DNA of 64,000 bases from Parcubacteria group bacterium LiPW_15 (GTDB taxonomy: Bacteria; Patescibacteria; Paceibacteria; UBA6257; 2-01-FULL-56-20): NCBI GenBank assembly GCA_007375645.1, contig VMER01000001.1, positions 186,001 through 250,000 on the forward strand. Reading direction: 5' to 3'. Every line of letters starts with the position of its first letter. Position 1 is the first letter of the stretch. Under the pieces are notes generated by a model, which made no database searches, was not told the origin of the DNA, and saw nothing but the letters and a program-made list of their open reading frames with translations. Shown here piece by piece: positions 23,816 to 31,490 of the stretch. The position numbers were made by a program, and so were the translations under genes.

Positions 23816-25213
23816 CTACTTTCTTGCCTCTTCGCGAAGAAGATCAATAAGCTTATCGGTCCTGACTCTTACCTGTTCCGCAGTGTCCCGGCTTCGAACC
23901 GTTACGGTTTCGTCTTCAAGCGTTTGGAAATCGATAGTAATGCCGTAAGGGGTTCCTATCTCATCCTGCGAATAATAGCGCTTACCCACGTTTCCCCTAT
24001 CGTCCCAGGCGATCATAAATTCTTTTCTCAGTTCGTCATAAACTTCTTTGGCTTTTTCCACCAACTCAGGCTTGTTCTTTAAAAGCGGGAAAACCGCGGC
24101 TTTGTATGGAGCGAGGTTGAACGGCAACTTTAAAACAGTGCGCTCTCCGTCTTCGTGGTAGGCCTCGCAAAGCACGGCCAAAAAAGTGCGGGTCAAGCCG
24201 AAGGAAGGCTCGATGCAGTGCGGAATGAATTTATTGCCCTCATCGTCGGTGTAATAAAGATCAGCGCCGGAATATTCGATGTGCTGTTTCAAGTCATAAT
24301 CGGTACGATAGGCAAAGCCGTGAAGCTCGCCCCAGCCGAGGGACGGAAAATCGTATTCCACGTCATAAGTGTCTTTGGAGTAGAACGAACGCTCATTCTC
24401 GTCGTGGCGGCGCCACCGCATATTCTTATCGCTAAGCCCCAAGTCTTCGGCAAAGAATCTTTTTATCTCCGTCTGCCATTCCTCAAAGGGACGCTTCCAA
24501 TCCTCTTCGTGTTTCGGAGGCGCGATGAAATATTCTATTTCCATCTGCTCGAATTCGCGGGTCCTGAAAATAAAATTTCCGGGAGTTATCTCATTCCTAA
24601 AAGCCTTGCCTACTTGGGCGATACCGAACGGCAGTTTCTTACGGCTCGTTTGGAGGACATTCTTAAAGTTTATGAAAATACCCTGAGCCGTCTCCCCTCT
24701 TAGATATGCCTTGGTTTTGGATTCATCCGTAGTTCCCACATAGGTTTCGAAAAGCAGGTTGAATTTCTTGGCTTCCGTCCAATCCGCTCCTCCGCAATTC
24801 GGACATTTTATTTTCAAATCGTTAAGCTTGTTGCCGATATCTTCGAACTTTATCGCCGCAACCTCATTCACACCCAATTTTTCTTCCAAAAGTTTATCGC
24901 CCCGGTGACGGGTCTTACACTTTTTACAGTCGACCAAAGGATCGCTGAAATTGGAGACATGCCCAGAGGCTTCCCAAACCTTCGGGTTGGTGATAATCGC
25001 GGAATCCAGGCCCACTACATCGTCTCTCCGGTGCACAAAATTTTTCCACCAGACCTGGGCAATATTATTTTTGAGCTCGATACCCATCGGGCCGTAATCC
25101 CAGGAATTGGCGAAGCCGCCGTAAATTTCCGAACCCGGGAACACAAAACCGCGGCGCTTCGCCAAGCTTACTATCTTCTCCATTGATTCCGAACTGTTAT
25201 TTGTATCGCTCAT
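23816..25213 (-). CDS. glyS: Glycyl-tRNA synthetase, dimeric class II type
   Basis: 465 residues of the single-chain (archaeal/eukaryal-like, alpha2) enzyme used by many bacteria. The N-terminus shows FVFPGSEIYGGFANSWDYGP. A zinc-type insert has CKKC and CPNC pairs. Motif 2 lies at FRNEITPGNFIFRTREFEQMEIEYF, here located near residues 205-230. Motif 3 (HCIEPSFGLTRTFLAVL) and the C-terminal anticodon-binding domain follow. It charges tRNA-Gly. It is co-directional with and 12 bp after the upstream repeat-domain gene. Confidence 0.96.
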   Translation of the reverse strand: MSDTNNSSESMEKIVSLAKRRGFVFPGSEIYGGFANSWDYGPMGIELKNNIAQVWWKNFVHRRDDVVGLDSAIITNPKVWEASGHVSNFSDPLVDCKKCKTRHRGDKLLEEKLGVNEVAAIKFEDIGNKLNDLKIKCPNCGGADWTEAKKFNLLFETYVGTTDESKTKAYLRGETAQGIFINFKNVLQTSRKKLPFGIAQVGKAFRNEITPGNFIFRTREFEQMEIEYFIAPPKHEEDWKRPFEEWQTEIKRFFAEDLGLSDKNMRWRRHDENERSFYSKDTYDVEYDFPSLGWGELHGFAYRTDYDLKQHIEYSGADLYYTDDEGNKFIPHCIEPSFGLTRTFLAVLCEAYHEDGERTVLKLPFNLAPYKAAVFPLLKNKPELVEKAKEVYDELRKEFMIAWDDRGNVGKRYYSQDEIGTPYGITIDFQTLEDETVTVRSRDTAEQVRVRTDKLIDLLREEARK

Positions 25214-25225
25214 ATTTTTTGTGGT

Positions 25226-26953
25226 TTACGGACGAACGTTACGATCGAGATTCGAAGGTATCTTCGGATCTTCTTTCAAGAAAGTCGTTATCTGGTCGGA
25301 AGCGGCCGAGATGCCCCTGTCAACGAATACATCCTTGGCGGAAAGCTCCGTCGCGCCGAGCAAGACCACTTCTTTGCCCACCTGGAGATTGGATGGAGTA
25401 TATTCTATCTGAAACACCGCCTCAAATGCCGGAGTCACAATTCCCTTGGTGGCCGGAACACTACCCAAATTCCAGGTTATAACGCCGCTTTGCGCGTCAT
25501 AGGTCGGCTTGGTATCCGCGTTGCTTTTTACCTGGCCCGTGAAATTCACGCCCGGGATAACCGTGGCTTTGATAACCGTGTCGGCTATATCCGTAGTGTA
25601 GTTGGTTACCTTCCAATGAACCGTGTATTGGGTCTTTTGATTGGCTTTAGGCGGATATGGGCCCTTATTCAAAATGCCGGAAGCTGAATCATAAAAATAT
25701 CCGGTTGCCTTCACATCCGTTTGGCCCGCAAGCTTGGTCTCGGTTTTGGAAATGGTGACTGTTTTCTGCGCGGCGACTCCCGGAGGAACCGTCGGAGATT
25801 CGAGGGAAAGATTGAGCTTCACCGAAAAATTCTTGTCGCCCAACCGGCGGATAGTGAAGGCATTTTTGAGCCTTACGCGGAATGAGATAGAACGCTCTTC
25901 GCCGGGATTCAAAACCGCCAGGTCTCCGACATTCTGCTGGGTCCAGGTAAGGACGTTGGTTATGGAATTGAAAACAGCGCTCGCACTAAGCGTGGAAAAA
26001 TCATACATCTCTCCCACCATTCCGGCGGTAAGTTTAAGATTGGAAAGCGGAACCGGAGAATTGTTTTTATACTTCATCTCATAATTGATCTCATCACCGG
26101 CACGGGCCACATAGGAATTTGGGTCGGAACCATTGACCAAAACGGACAGCGAAAGCGGAGACGGCGAAATCGCGATATCCGCAGTCTGATTGTCCATCGC
26201 GTAGGTCTGGCCCATATAGTCGGAAGAGGCGGAGGCGGCGAACTGATAACGCGCCAGATCCGCGCCAACGATGTTTCCGTTTACGGTTACACTGTCGGTC
26301 TGGCCTTTAGCGAGCATTGGGAAGATCCACTCCTGATTATTTTTCCGCGCCTCTTCCTTATCCGATTTAACAAAATTGAAAACCGGCGGATAACTCAGTT
26401 TAAGCGTGATGCTTTTCACGTCTTCGCCGGTGTTGTTCTGCAGTTTTACCTGAGTATCAAAATTTTCGCCGCTATTGATGCTTTGAGGAACGACAACCGT
26501 TAAAGATACGGCCGGAAGGCCCAGGCCCAGATCGAAAGTTTTGGTCGCTTCAAACTGCACATCCGGATTATTCGCGAGATTATATCGCAGTTTTGCCGTC
26601 ACTTCTTTGAAACTCTGCGCGCCGCTTAAGGCCACAAGATTTAAGGTTTCCGGAGTAACGCTTCCCGGGCCTACATCTCCGATAGGTTTTTCAAAAACTC
26701 TTTGGTCGGCAGGCTTGCCCAAAAAAGCTATTTCCGGCGGCAAAACAACCAGGAACTTGGCATTTTTTAGAACCTGGTCAGAGGAGTTGGCATAGGAGAT
26801 CGAAAGCGCGAACGGCTTGCCGATAAAGACGTCTCCCGGCTTCGCGAAATCAAGACTCACGTTCGGAGCCTTGGGTTCCAAAAAATAATAGATCGCGTAA
26901 CCAACCGCTCCCAGCAAAACTAAAACTAATAATGTAATACCAAATTTGCGCAT
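25226..26953 (-). CDS. Membrane-anchored protein with tandem Ig-like/DUF11-like repeats
   Basis: 575 residues. One N-terminal anchor (about residues 5-25) is followed by four beta-sandwich units of 110-140 residues that recall DUF11/CARDB repeats. They carry repeated pieces such as FALSISYANSSDQVLKNAKF, NFDTQVKLQNNTGEDVKSI and INYEMKYKNNSPVPLSNL. The protein extends from the cell surface and may be an adhesin or scaffold. It lies directly upstream of glyS, probably co-transcribed, with no functional link evident. Confidence 0.7.
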   Translation of the reverse strand: MRKFGITLLVLVLLGAVGYAIYYFLEPKAPNVSLDFAKPGDVFIGKPFALSISYANSSDQVLKNAKFLVVLPPEIAFLGKPADQRVFEKPIGDVGPGSVTPETLNLVALSGAQSFKEVTAKLRYNLANNPDVQFEATKTFDLGLGLPAVSLTVVVPQSINSGENFDTQVKLQNNTGEDVKSITLKLSYPPVFNFVKSDKEEARKNNQEWIFPMLAKGQTDSVTVNGNIVGADLARYQFAASASSDYMGQTYAMDNQTADIAISPSPLSLSVLVNGSDPNSYVARAGDEINYEMKYKNNSPVPLSNLKLTAGMVGEMYDFSTLSASAVFNSITNVLTWTQQNVGDLAVLNPGEERSISFRVRLKNAFTIRRLGDKNFSVKLNLSLESPTVPPGVAAQKTVTISKTETKLAGQTDVKATGYFYDSASGILNKGPYPPKANQKTQYTVHWKVTNYTTDIADTVIKATVIPGVNFTGQVKSNADTKPTYDAQSGVITWNLGSVPATKGIVTPAFEAVFQIEYTPSNLQVGKEVVLLGATELSAKDVFVDRGISAASDQITTFLKEDPKIPSNLDRNVRP

Positions 26954-27075
26954 CCCGATTAGAAGCTAGTCGCAATTGCTCACGACTTTGCCGAAATTAT
27001 AATTAATCATGTCGACTATTATAGATTATTTTAGCATTTGGATGATCTAAAAGCGATTGCTGCTTCTAACGGGAC

Positions 27076-27567
27076 TCAGGCCAATTCAATTTTTTCTCCG
27101 CGGCTTCGGGCAGCGCAGGGACCGCAAAAAAAGTTCTGGCTTGCGATATGGAACGCGAAAACATTTCCCCGACCGCAATGTTCGCAAGAAGCATGTTCCG
27201 GATCCCAGCCCAAGATCGCCAATATCTTTCGCCAATCTTTAACGCCCGCGAGAAGCGTGGTCCAAAGATATTCGTCCGGTTCGCCTTCCGCCAAAACTCT
27301 TCCCAAAAGATAGAAAAAATCCGGAGGTCCGGAGAGCTTTCCCCGTTTTAAAGCGTCCACCACCTGGAGACTTCCCTTCTCTATCATCCGGACGCGAATA
27401 AAATTACCCGGCTCAAGATGCGGAGAAAGTTTGGAGGTTATCTTCCTGGAGCTTTTTACTTTTGCCGAAAATTTTCCGAGGCTTCGCGTAAAAACCGCGA
27501 CCCGCTCGTCGAGTTCGCCCTGGGGTTCTTTTTCTAAAACTATCGCTTCGCTTACATACTCATTCAT
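27076..27567 (-). CDS. recO: DNA repair protein RecO, short form
   Basis: 163 residues. An N-terminal OB fold (EAIVLEKEPQGELDERVAVFTRSLGKFSAKVKSS, residues 8-42) and a helical middle are followed by a zinc-finger-like segment CEHCGRG...FFCGPCA. Typical RecO proteins have 230-250 residues, so much of the C-terminal helical part is missing, as in other reduced genomes. It would load RecA together with RecR in gap repair. A single-gene unit. Confidence 0.82.
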   Translation of the reverse strand: MNEYVSEAIVLEKEPQGELDERVAVFTRSLGKFSAKVKSSRKITSKLSPHLEPGNFIRVRMIEKGSLQVVDALKRGKLSGPPDFFYLLGRVLAEGEPDEYLWTTLLAGVKDWRKILAILGWDPEHASCEHCGRGNVFAFHIASQNFFCGPCAARSRGEKIELA

Positions 27568-27629
27568 ATTTGAATCGGTCCCATTACCTATAATTCTACC
27601 AGTTTTTGTGAGATTTAAGTATGAAAAAG

Positions 27630-27657
27630 GGCCCCAACCGGAGTTGGGACCCTGAGA
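27630..27657 (-). terminator. Terminator of the first GWK-family cassette
   Basis: On the minus strand GGGTCCCAACTCCGGTTGGGGCC folds into a hairpin (arms 27628-27638 and 27643-27652), followed by five Ts. Confidence 0.8.
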
Positions 27658-27684
27658 AACCGAACCGAAGACAGTGAATGGGAA

Positions 27685-28237
27685 TTACGCGCGGGGCAAC
27701 CCGGAGTCGTAGTTCGGATCCGTGAGGAACTCCGCGATGCCTTCATCGCTGTCGAGGCGCACGACCCCGCATGCCCATGCCGGGTACGGCGTCTTCCTTG
27801 GAATGCTGGGGGTGCCGCTGTCCGCAGTCGATGCAGACAGGATCCATGAAGTAGACCTTCCAGCCCACGCCGATGGCGAGCTGGCCCAGTCCTCTGACCT
27901 TGAACACCGCGCGCATCTCGGTCAGGAGGAAGGCGTCCACGTCCTTGATCTTTTCGGCCAGGTCGGCAGCCTGGGCCACCCTCTCCTTGTCCGCCGGAGA
28001 AAGACCCCCGAGCAACCTGGAGACCATCTCCATCGTCGTGAGCTTGGACCCCTTCTCCTTGAGCTCAGCGTCCCAACGGTGACGCAGAGCCACGAGCTTC
28101 CGAAGGTTCTCCGGAAGGATGCCGAAGAAGTCGAGCTTCTGGTCCGGGATCGAGAGGCTCCGTTCCGCGGCGGCGATCTCCTCGAGGGTGACGGTCTCGG
28201 CCTCCGCGCCGAGAATGGTCGTGTACTTGAAGTCCAT
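27685..28237 (-). CDS. GWK-motif orphan protein, apparent frameshift near the 3-prime end
   Basis: The frame from ATG 28235-28237 runs through the helical N-terminal part and the motif AIGVGWKVYFMDP to CIDCGQRHP. It then becomes atypical and stops at 27743. If one base is removed from the C5 run (27808-27812), it continues in the frame with the cassette codon bias. The continuation reads PYPAWACGVVRLDSDEGI and stops at 27685. Full length would be about 183 residues. A promoter, Shine-Dalgarno sequence and terminator are intact. Either an assembly indel, a real mutation or programmed slippage. Function unknown. Confidence 0.6.
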
Positions 28238-28288
28238 CTGAACTTCCTACCTTTCTGCCCATTCTTGGGCGGTCGACGAACTGTGCGT

Positions 28289-28316
28289 ATTATATTTAAA
28301 TATACTTTTTTGTCAA
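28289..28316 (-). promoter_or_regulatory. Promoter of the first GWK-family cassette
   Basis: Minus-strand TTGACA (28311-28316), 16-bp spacer, TATAAT (28289-28294): both boxes perfect. Confidence 0.85.
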
Positions 28317-28327
28317 TAGATTATGAA

Positions 28328-28352
28328 AAGCGGCCCCCGTAGGGGGCCGCGT
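28328..28352 (-). terminator. Terminator of the second GWK-family cassette
   Basis: GCGGCCCCC-TAC-GGGGGCCGC on the minus strand, followed by TTTTC. Confidence 0.85.
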
Positions 28353-28377
28353 TGGCGGAAAGGAATGTGTTCGAAAC

Positions 28378-28794
28378 TCAGTTCACGGGGAGGGACTCGA
28401 CCCAGCCGAGCTTCCACCCGGCTCGAAGGTCGACCGAGGACATTCCCCAAAGGATGGGGAATTCGTCCTTGGCCTGCCGGTCGAAGAACTTCTGGGCGAG
28501 TTCGTAAGAGCTCTCCACGCGAAGGTTCTTAAGGAAGAGTTCCCTGGGAATCTCTTCCCCGGCGTGAGCATCCATGAACTCGTCGGCATTCACATTGAGC
28601 ATCACCAACTCTTGCTTGAGGTCAGCGATGACGCAGCGAAGCCGGATGAGAAGTTCGCTCGCCAGACCGACGGGATGGAAGATGCCTTCCTGATCTTCCG
28701 TCCGAGGATTGAGCTCGGCGGCACATTTGCTGATTTTGTCCGGCGAAACCGTGACGCAACGGAGCCAAAGCTCCTTGCCGAACGACAGTTCCAT
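28378..28794 (-). CDS. GWK-motif orphan protein 2
   Basis: 138 residues from ATG 28792-28794, which follows AAGGAG; an upstream in-frame ATG lies in the leader. Mainly helical in the middle (LASELLIRLRCVIADLKQELVML) and ending in a segment VDLRAGWKLGWVESLPVN. The C-terminal LRAGWK motif, preceded by a Phe/Trp-containing strand, matches those of the two flanking cassettes. Otherwise unknown. GC-rich codons throughout. Confidence 0.7.
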   Translation of the reverse strand: MELSFGKELWLRCVTVSPDKISKCAAELNPRTEDQEGIFHPVGLASELLIRLRCVIADLKQELVMLNVNADEFMDAHAGEEIPRELFLKNLRVESSYELAQKFFDRQAKDEFPILWGMSSVDLRAGWKLGWVESLPVN

Positions 28795-28863
28795 CTTCTC
28801 TTCTCCTTCTGCCCGCTTGGGGCAACTCTCTCTCAAAGAGCCGATTGCTATGTAACGACTATA

Positions 28864-28891
28864 AGTATACGGATTTATTTGATTTTGTCAA
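28864..28891 (-). promoter_or_regulatory. Promoter of the second GWK-family cassette
   Basis: TTGACA (28886-28891), 16-bp spacer, TATACT (28864-28869) on the minus strand. Confidence 0.85.
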
Positions 28892-28899
28892 CCATAATT

Positions 28900-28928
28900 T
28901 AAAAGGCCTCCGGTTTCCCGAAGGCCTG
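28900..28928 (-). terminator. Terminator of the third GWK-family cassette
   Basis: GCAGGCCTTCGGGAAACCGGAGGCC hairpin on the minus strand (arms 28903-28910 and 28918-28925), followed by TTTTAAATT. Confidence 0.75.
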
Positions 28929-28936
28929 CGAAACGG

Positions 28937-29362
28937 CTACATCAGCTTATCGTTCTTTTGACTTGCCAAGCCGAAAAGCGCCTGGATCCCGATGGATGTC
29001 TGTTCGTTTTGTGCTTTAGCGCGGACTATCTTCCACCCGCTACGAAGGATGACTTCGTTGATTCCGGCTTCCCAGAATCTCAGTCGTTCCGTAATACGGA
29101 AGTCCATCTCTATCCTGATGATTCCCGCGCGGAAACGACAGAATGTCGCTTCAATATTGTCACCCCGTTTCTCGGCCTCGTCCCCCTCAAGGATGTAGTA
29201 TGCCCACAGGTGGAAAAATCGTTTCTCGCCCTCAGTCATATCTCCGATTGGCTCTTCGTCCAAGCCAATCGGAGTATCTACTTCCACGTGGAGTTCGCCC
29301 AGATCTTTACCAGCGAGTTCGTCATACATTCCGCCATCCAACCAGGACTCTGGCTCGTCCAT
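28937..29362 (-). CDS. GWK-motif orphan protein 3
   Basis: 141 residues, start after AGGGAGG at 7-nt spacing. An acidic N-terminus is followed by helices (KRFFHLWAYYILEGDEAEKR, FCRFRAGIIRIEMDF) and the C-terminal motif NEVILRSGWKIVRAKAQ. The order helix, F/W-rich segment, LRxGWK is shared with the two genes downstream on the same strand. Each of the three has its own promoter and terminator. Function unknown. Confidence 0.7.
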   Translation of the reverse strand: MDEPESWLDGGMYDELAGKDLGELHVEVDTPIGLDEEPIGDMTEGEKRFFHLWAYYILEGDEAEKRGDNIEATFCRFRAGIIRIEMDFRITERLRFWEAGINEVILRSGWKIVRAKAQNEQTSIGIQALFGLASQKNDKLM

Positions 29363-29391
29363 AGTCTTGCCTCCCTATCGAGCTAGATTCA

Positions 29392-29420
29392 GTTTTAAAT
29401 AAAACCGTCGGGAAATGCAA
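29392..29420 (-). promoter_or_regulatory. Weak promoter of the third GWK-family cassette
   Basis: TTGCAT, 17-bp spacer, TAAAAC on the minus strand; the -10 box is poor. Confidence 0.4.
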
Positions 29421-29465
29421 ACTTCCTTGATAAAAACGCGTTTCTTGCTTATTATATTGAAGTTC

Positions 29466-29549
29466 GCACAGGTGGTAGAGCGGTCAAATACAAGAGACTG
29501 TAAATCTCTCGCCCATGTGGCTACGCAGGTTCGAATCCTGCCCTGTGCA
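29466..29549 (+). tRNA. tRNA-Tyr (anticodon GTA)
   Basis: An 84-nt cloverleaf. Acceptor GCACAGG pairs with CCTGTGC, the anticodon stem AGAGA/TCTCT holds GTA at 29500-29502, and a long variable arm and GGTTCGAATCC T-arm follow. The discriminator is A; CCA is not encoded. The class II variable arm fits tRNA-Tyr. A partial repeat of its 3-prime end lies 130 bp downstream. Confidence 0.95.
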
Positions 29550-29671
29550 CAATATAAAGATTTTGCCCTTACGGTGGTGTCTCGTTGTGACATCGACAAA
29601 CGTGTTCGAATCTCCCGAGATTACTCGGGATTACGCATCTCTACGTCGCTACGCTTCAAGAGCTGCGAGAA

Positions 29672-29688
29672 CTGCCCTGTGCACCAAT
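29672..29688 (+). repeat. Partial copy of the tRNA-Tyr 3-prime end
   Basis: CTGCCCTGTGCAC at 29538-29550 recurs at 29672-29684, here followed by CAATA and thus carrying a CCA-like end. The 120 bp between them show no gene. It may be an old attachment-site repeat or a decayed second tRNA. Confidence 0.55.
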
Positions 29689-29691
29689 ACA

Positions 29692-29724
29692 AAAACCGCC
29701 CGATTTAAATCGAGGCGGTTTCGT
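29692..29724 (+). terminator. Hairpin after tRNA-Tyr region
   Basis: AAACCGCC and GGCGGTTT enclose a 13-nt loop; T-rich on the plus strand and A-rich before, so it may serve both strands. Confidence 0.65.
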
Positions 29725-30052
29725 TTTCTTCTTGGGGCTTCTCCCCTGTTATTTCTTTGAAGTCGGGTTTTGGTTTTCCGTTCCCCTCTTTTTTGGCAAA
29801 ATTTTGAAGGCGATTCGTTACCGAGTTGTCTACCCGCATTATCACGACTTTCGCGCGGCGCAAGAACTTCGCAAAAAACGCGTTCAAGACGGCATCCACT
29901 TTCTCCGGCACGCCGGAAGTTACCCACTTCTCGAGCGGACTCTGTTTTATCTCCTCTGCCGGAGTCTCAATCCGAGGCAAAACCCGGGCCACCATAAAAA
30001 GAATGGCGGCGAGAGAAATGAGAAAGATATTGGTGATGATGAAAGTAAACAT
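29705..30052 (-). CDS. Small membrane-anchored protein of unknown function
   Basis: 115 residues from ATG 30050-30052 (a GTG four codons upstream is possible). One N-terminal membrane span (about residues 1-22), then a basic helical region and a Glu/Lys-rich tail. No family recognised. It follows tsf by 25 bp on the same strand and is likely the last gene of the rpsB-tsf operon. Its stop codon lies inside the hairpin shared with the tRNA region. Confidence 0.55.
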   Translation of the reverse strand: MFTFIITNIFLISLAAILFMVARVLPRIETPAEEIKQSPLEKWVTSGVPEKVDAVLNAFFAKFLRRAKVVIMRVDNSVTNRLQNFAKKEGNGKPKPDFKEITGEKPQEENETASI

Positions 30053-30077
30053 GATGCTTACCACTATCGCAATCCAA

Positions 30078-30518
30078 TTATAACTCTATCCTAGAAAAAG
30101 TGCGCACCTTAACATTCTCGCCGACTTTGGCGATAACCTCATTCACAATGTCTTTAACGGTTTTGCTTTCGTCTTTGATATAGGGCTGGGCCAAAAGCGC
30201 TTCAACATTTTCCGGCGCTGCGGCCGCTATCTGCATGGCAATTTCCCGAATCGCTTCTTTGAACGGATCGGAGTGGACAACAAAATCGGTCTCCGCGCGC
30301 ATATCTACCAATACGCCAATGCGATCGTTGTGAACATAAGAGAAGATCATTCCGGCTCCGGCCTCGCGGTCGGCCCTCTTTTCAACCTTAGAAAGGCCCC
30401 TTTCGCCGATAAGCGCCACAGCCGCGTCAAAATCTCCCTTGGCGTCCGTGAGGGCTCTTTTGCAATCCATTACTCCGGCTCCGGTCTTTTCTCTTAATCT
30501 AACAATACTGTCGTCCAT
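30078..30518 (-). CDS. tsf: Translation elongation factor Ts, short form
   Basis: 146 residues. The UBA-like N-terminus is typical (VRLREKTGAGVMDCKRALTDAKGDFDAAV, residues 6-34). The conserved TDFVVHSDPFKE follows, then one core subdomain. E. coli EF-Ts has 283 residues; this version lacks the second core subdomain and coiled coil, as is common in CPR bacteria and in mitochondria-like short forms. It recharges EF-Tu with GTP. It follows rpsB, the universal order. Confidence 0.93.
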   Translation of the reverse strand: MDDSIVRLREKTGAGVMDCKRALTDAKGDFDAAVALIGERGLSKVEKRADREAGAGMIFSYVHNDRIGVLVDMRAETDFVVHSDPFKEAIREIAMQIAAAAPENVEALLAQPYIKDESKTVKDIVNEVIAKVGENVKVRTFSRIEL

Positions 30519-30597
30519 TGGTTTTAAGATTATCGATTAATATTTGTCGACGCAAACGAACAGAAATATTCTAACAAAAAATGCGGATGGAAAAAAG

Positions 30598-31356
30598 TTA
30601 CGCAGTCGGGATTTCCTTCTTTACCGCGAGCGCGGCAGCCTCTTTCTGTCCGGAGTGAATGGCTTCCTTAATTTTCGCGAGGAACCAATTGATGCTCAAG
30701 CGGGACTTGGTGTTGCCCGGAACGAAATAATCCACATCATCCGGGTTGGTGTCGGTGTTCACATACGCGACTATCGGGATGTTCAACTTTCTCGCTTCGC
30801 GGATCGCGGCTTTGTGGGAATTCGGATCAATGACCACGAGAACTTCCGGACGGGTGGTCATATTTTCCATTCCGCTCATAAGTTCATCCATCTTCTCCAA
30901 GTCTTTCCTGATACCGAGCTGTTCTTTCTTGGTGTACTTTTCAAAAGCACCCGCGGCGTTATCGGCTTTCAACTTTTTATAGTATTCAAGGCGCTTGCTG
31001 ATAACTTTATAGTTGGTGAGCGTTCCGCCAAGCCAACGCACGGAAACCGCCGGATAGCCGAAAGCTTTTTGAATATCGGTCACGGCTTCAAGCGCGGCAG
31101 GCTGAGTACCGACGAAAAGCATCGAGGTTCTGGCCGCGGCTTTGGCTTTTACGAAATCCATAACTTCGTCGAGTTTTTCCAAAATCTTTCCCATATGGAT
31201 TATTTCCACGTTGTTTCTGGTCGTCAAAATAAAAGGACGCATCCTGGGATACGTTTTAGTCTTGGTGCGACCGACAAAAACTCCGGCCTCCACCATCGCG
31301 TTGGTTTCCGGGTCGTCTATGGTTTCTACTGGCGCTACAATCGGTTCGTCTGCCAT
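30598..31356 (-). CDS. rpsB: 30S ribosomal protein S2
   Basis: 252 residues, complete. Signatures include FVGRTKTKTYPRMRPFILTTRNNVEIIHMGKI (residues 28-60), the FVGTQPAAL block and VRWLGGTLTNYKVI. VVIDPNSHKAAIREARKLNIPIVAYVNTDTNPDDVDY covers about residues 172-208. S2 joins late in 30S assembly. It heads the rpsB-tsf operon with 79 bp to tsf. Confidence 0.97.
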   Translation of the reverse strand: MADEPIVAPVETIDDPETNAMVEAGVFVGRTKTKTYPRMRPFILTTRNNVEIIHMGKILEKLDEVMDFVKAKAAARTSMLFVGTQPAALEAVTDIQKAFGYPAVSVRWLGGTLTNYKVISKRLEYYKKLKADNAAGAFEKYTKKEQLGIRKDLEKMDELMSGMENMTTRPEVLVVIDPNSHKAAIREARKLNIPIVAYVNTDTNPDDVDYFVPGNTKSRLSINWFLAKIKEAIHSGQKEAAALAVKKEIPTA

Positions 31357-31490
31357 TATTTATTTTTTATTTTGTTTATCTTGGTTCGCTTTAAAGCCGG
31401 AATATTATTATGAGCCTTTTGGCCCAATCACGGCCGAAGCAACGTAGGAAAAGTATAGGTGAAATGGCCTTGAATGTCAATTATTTGCCT

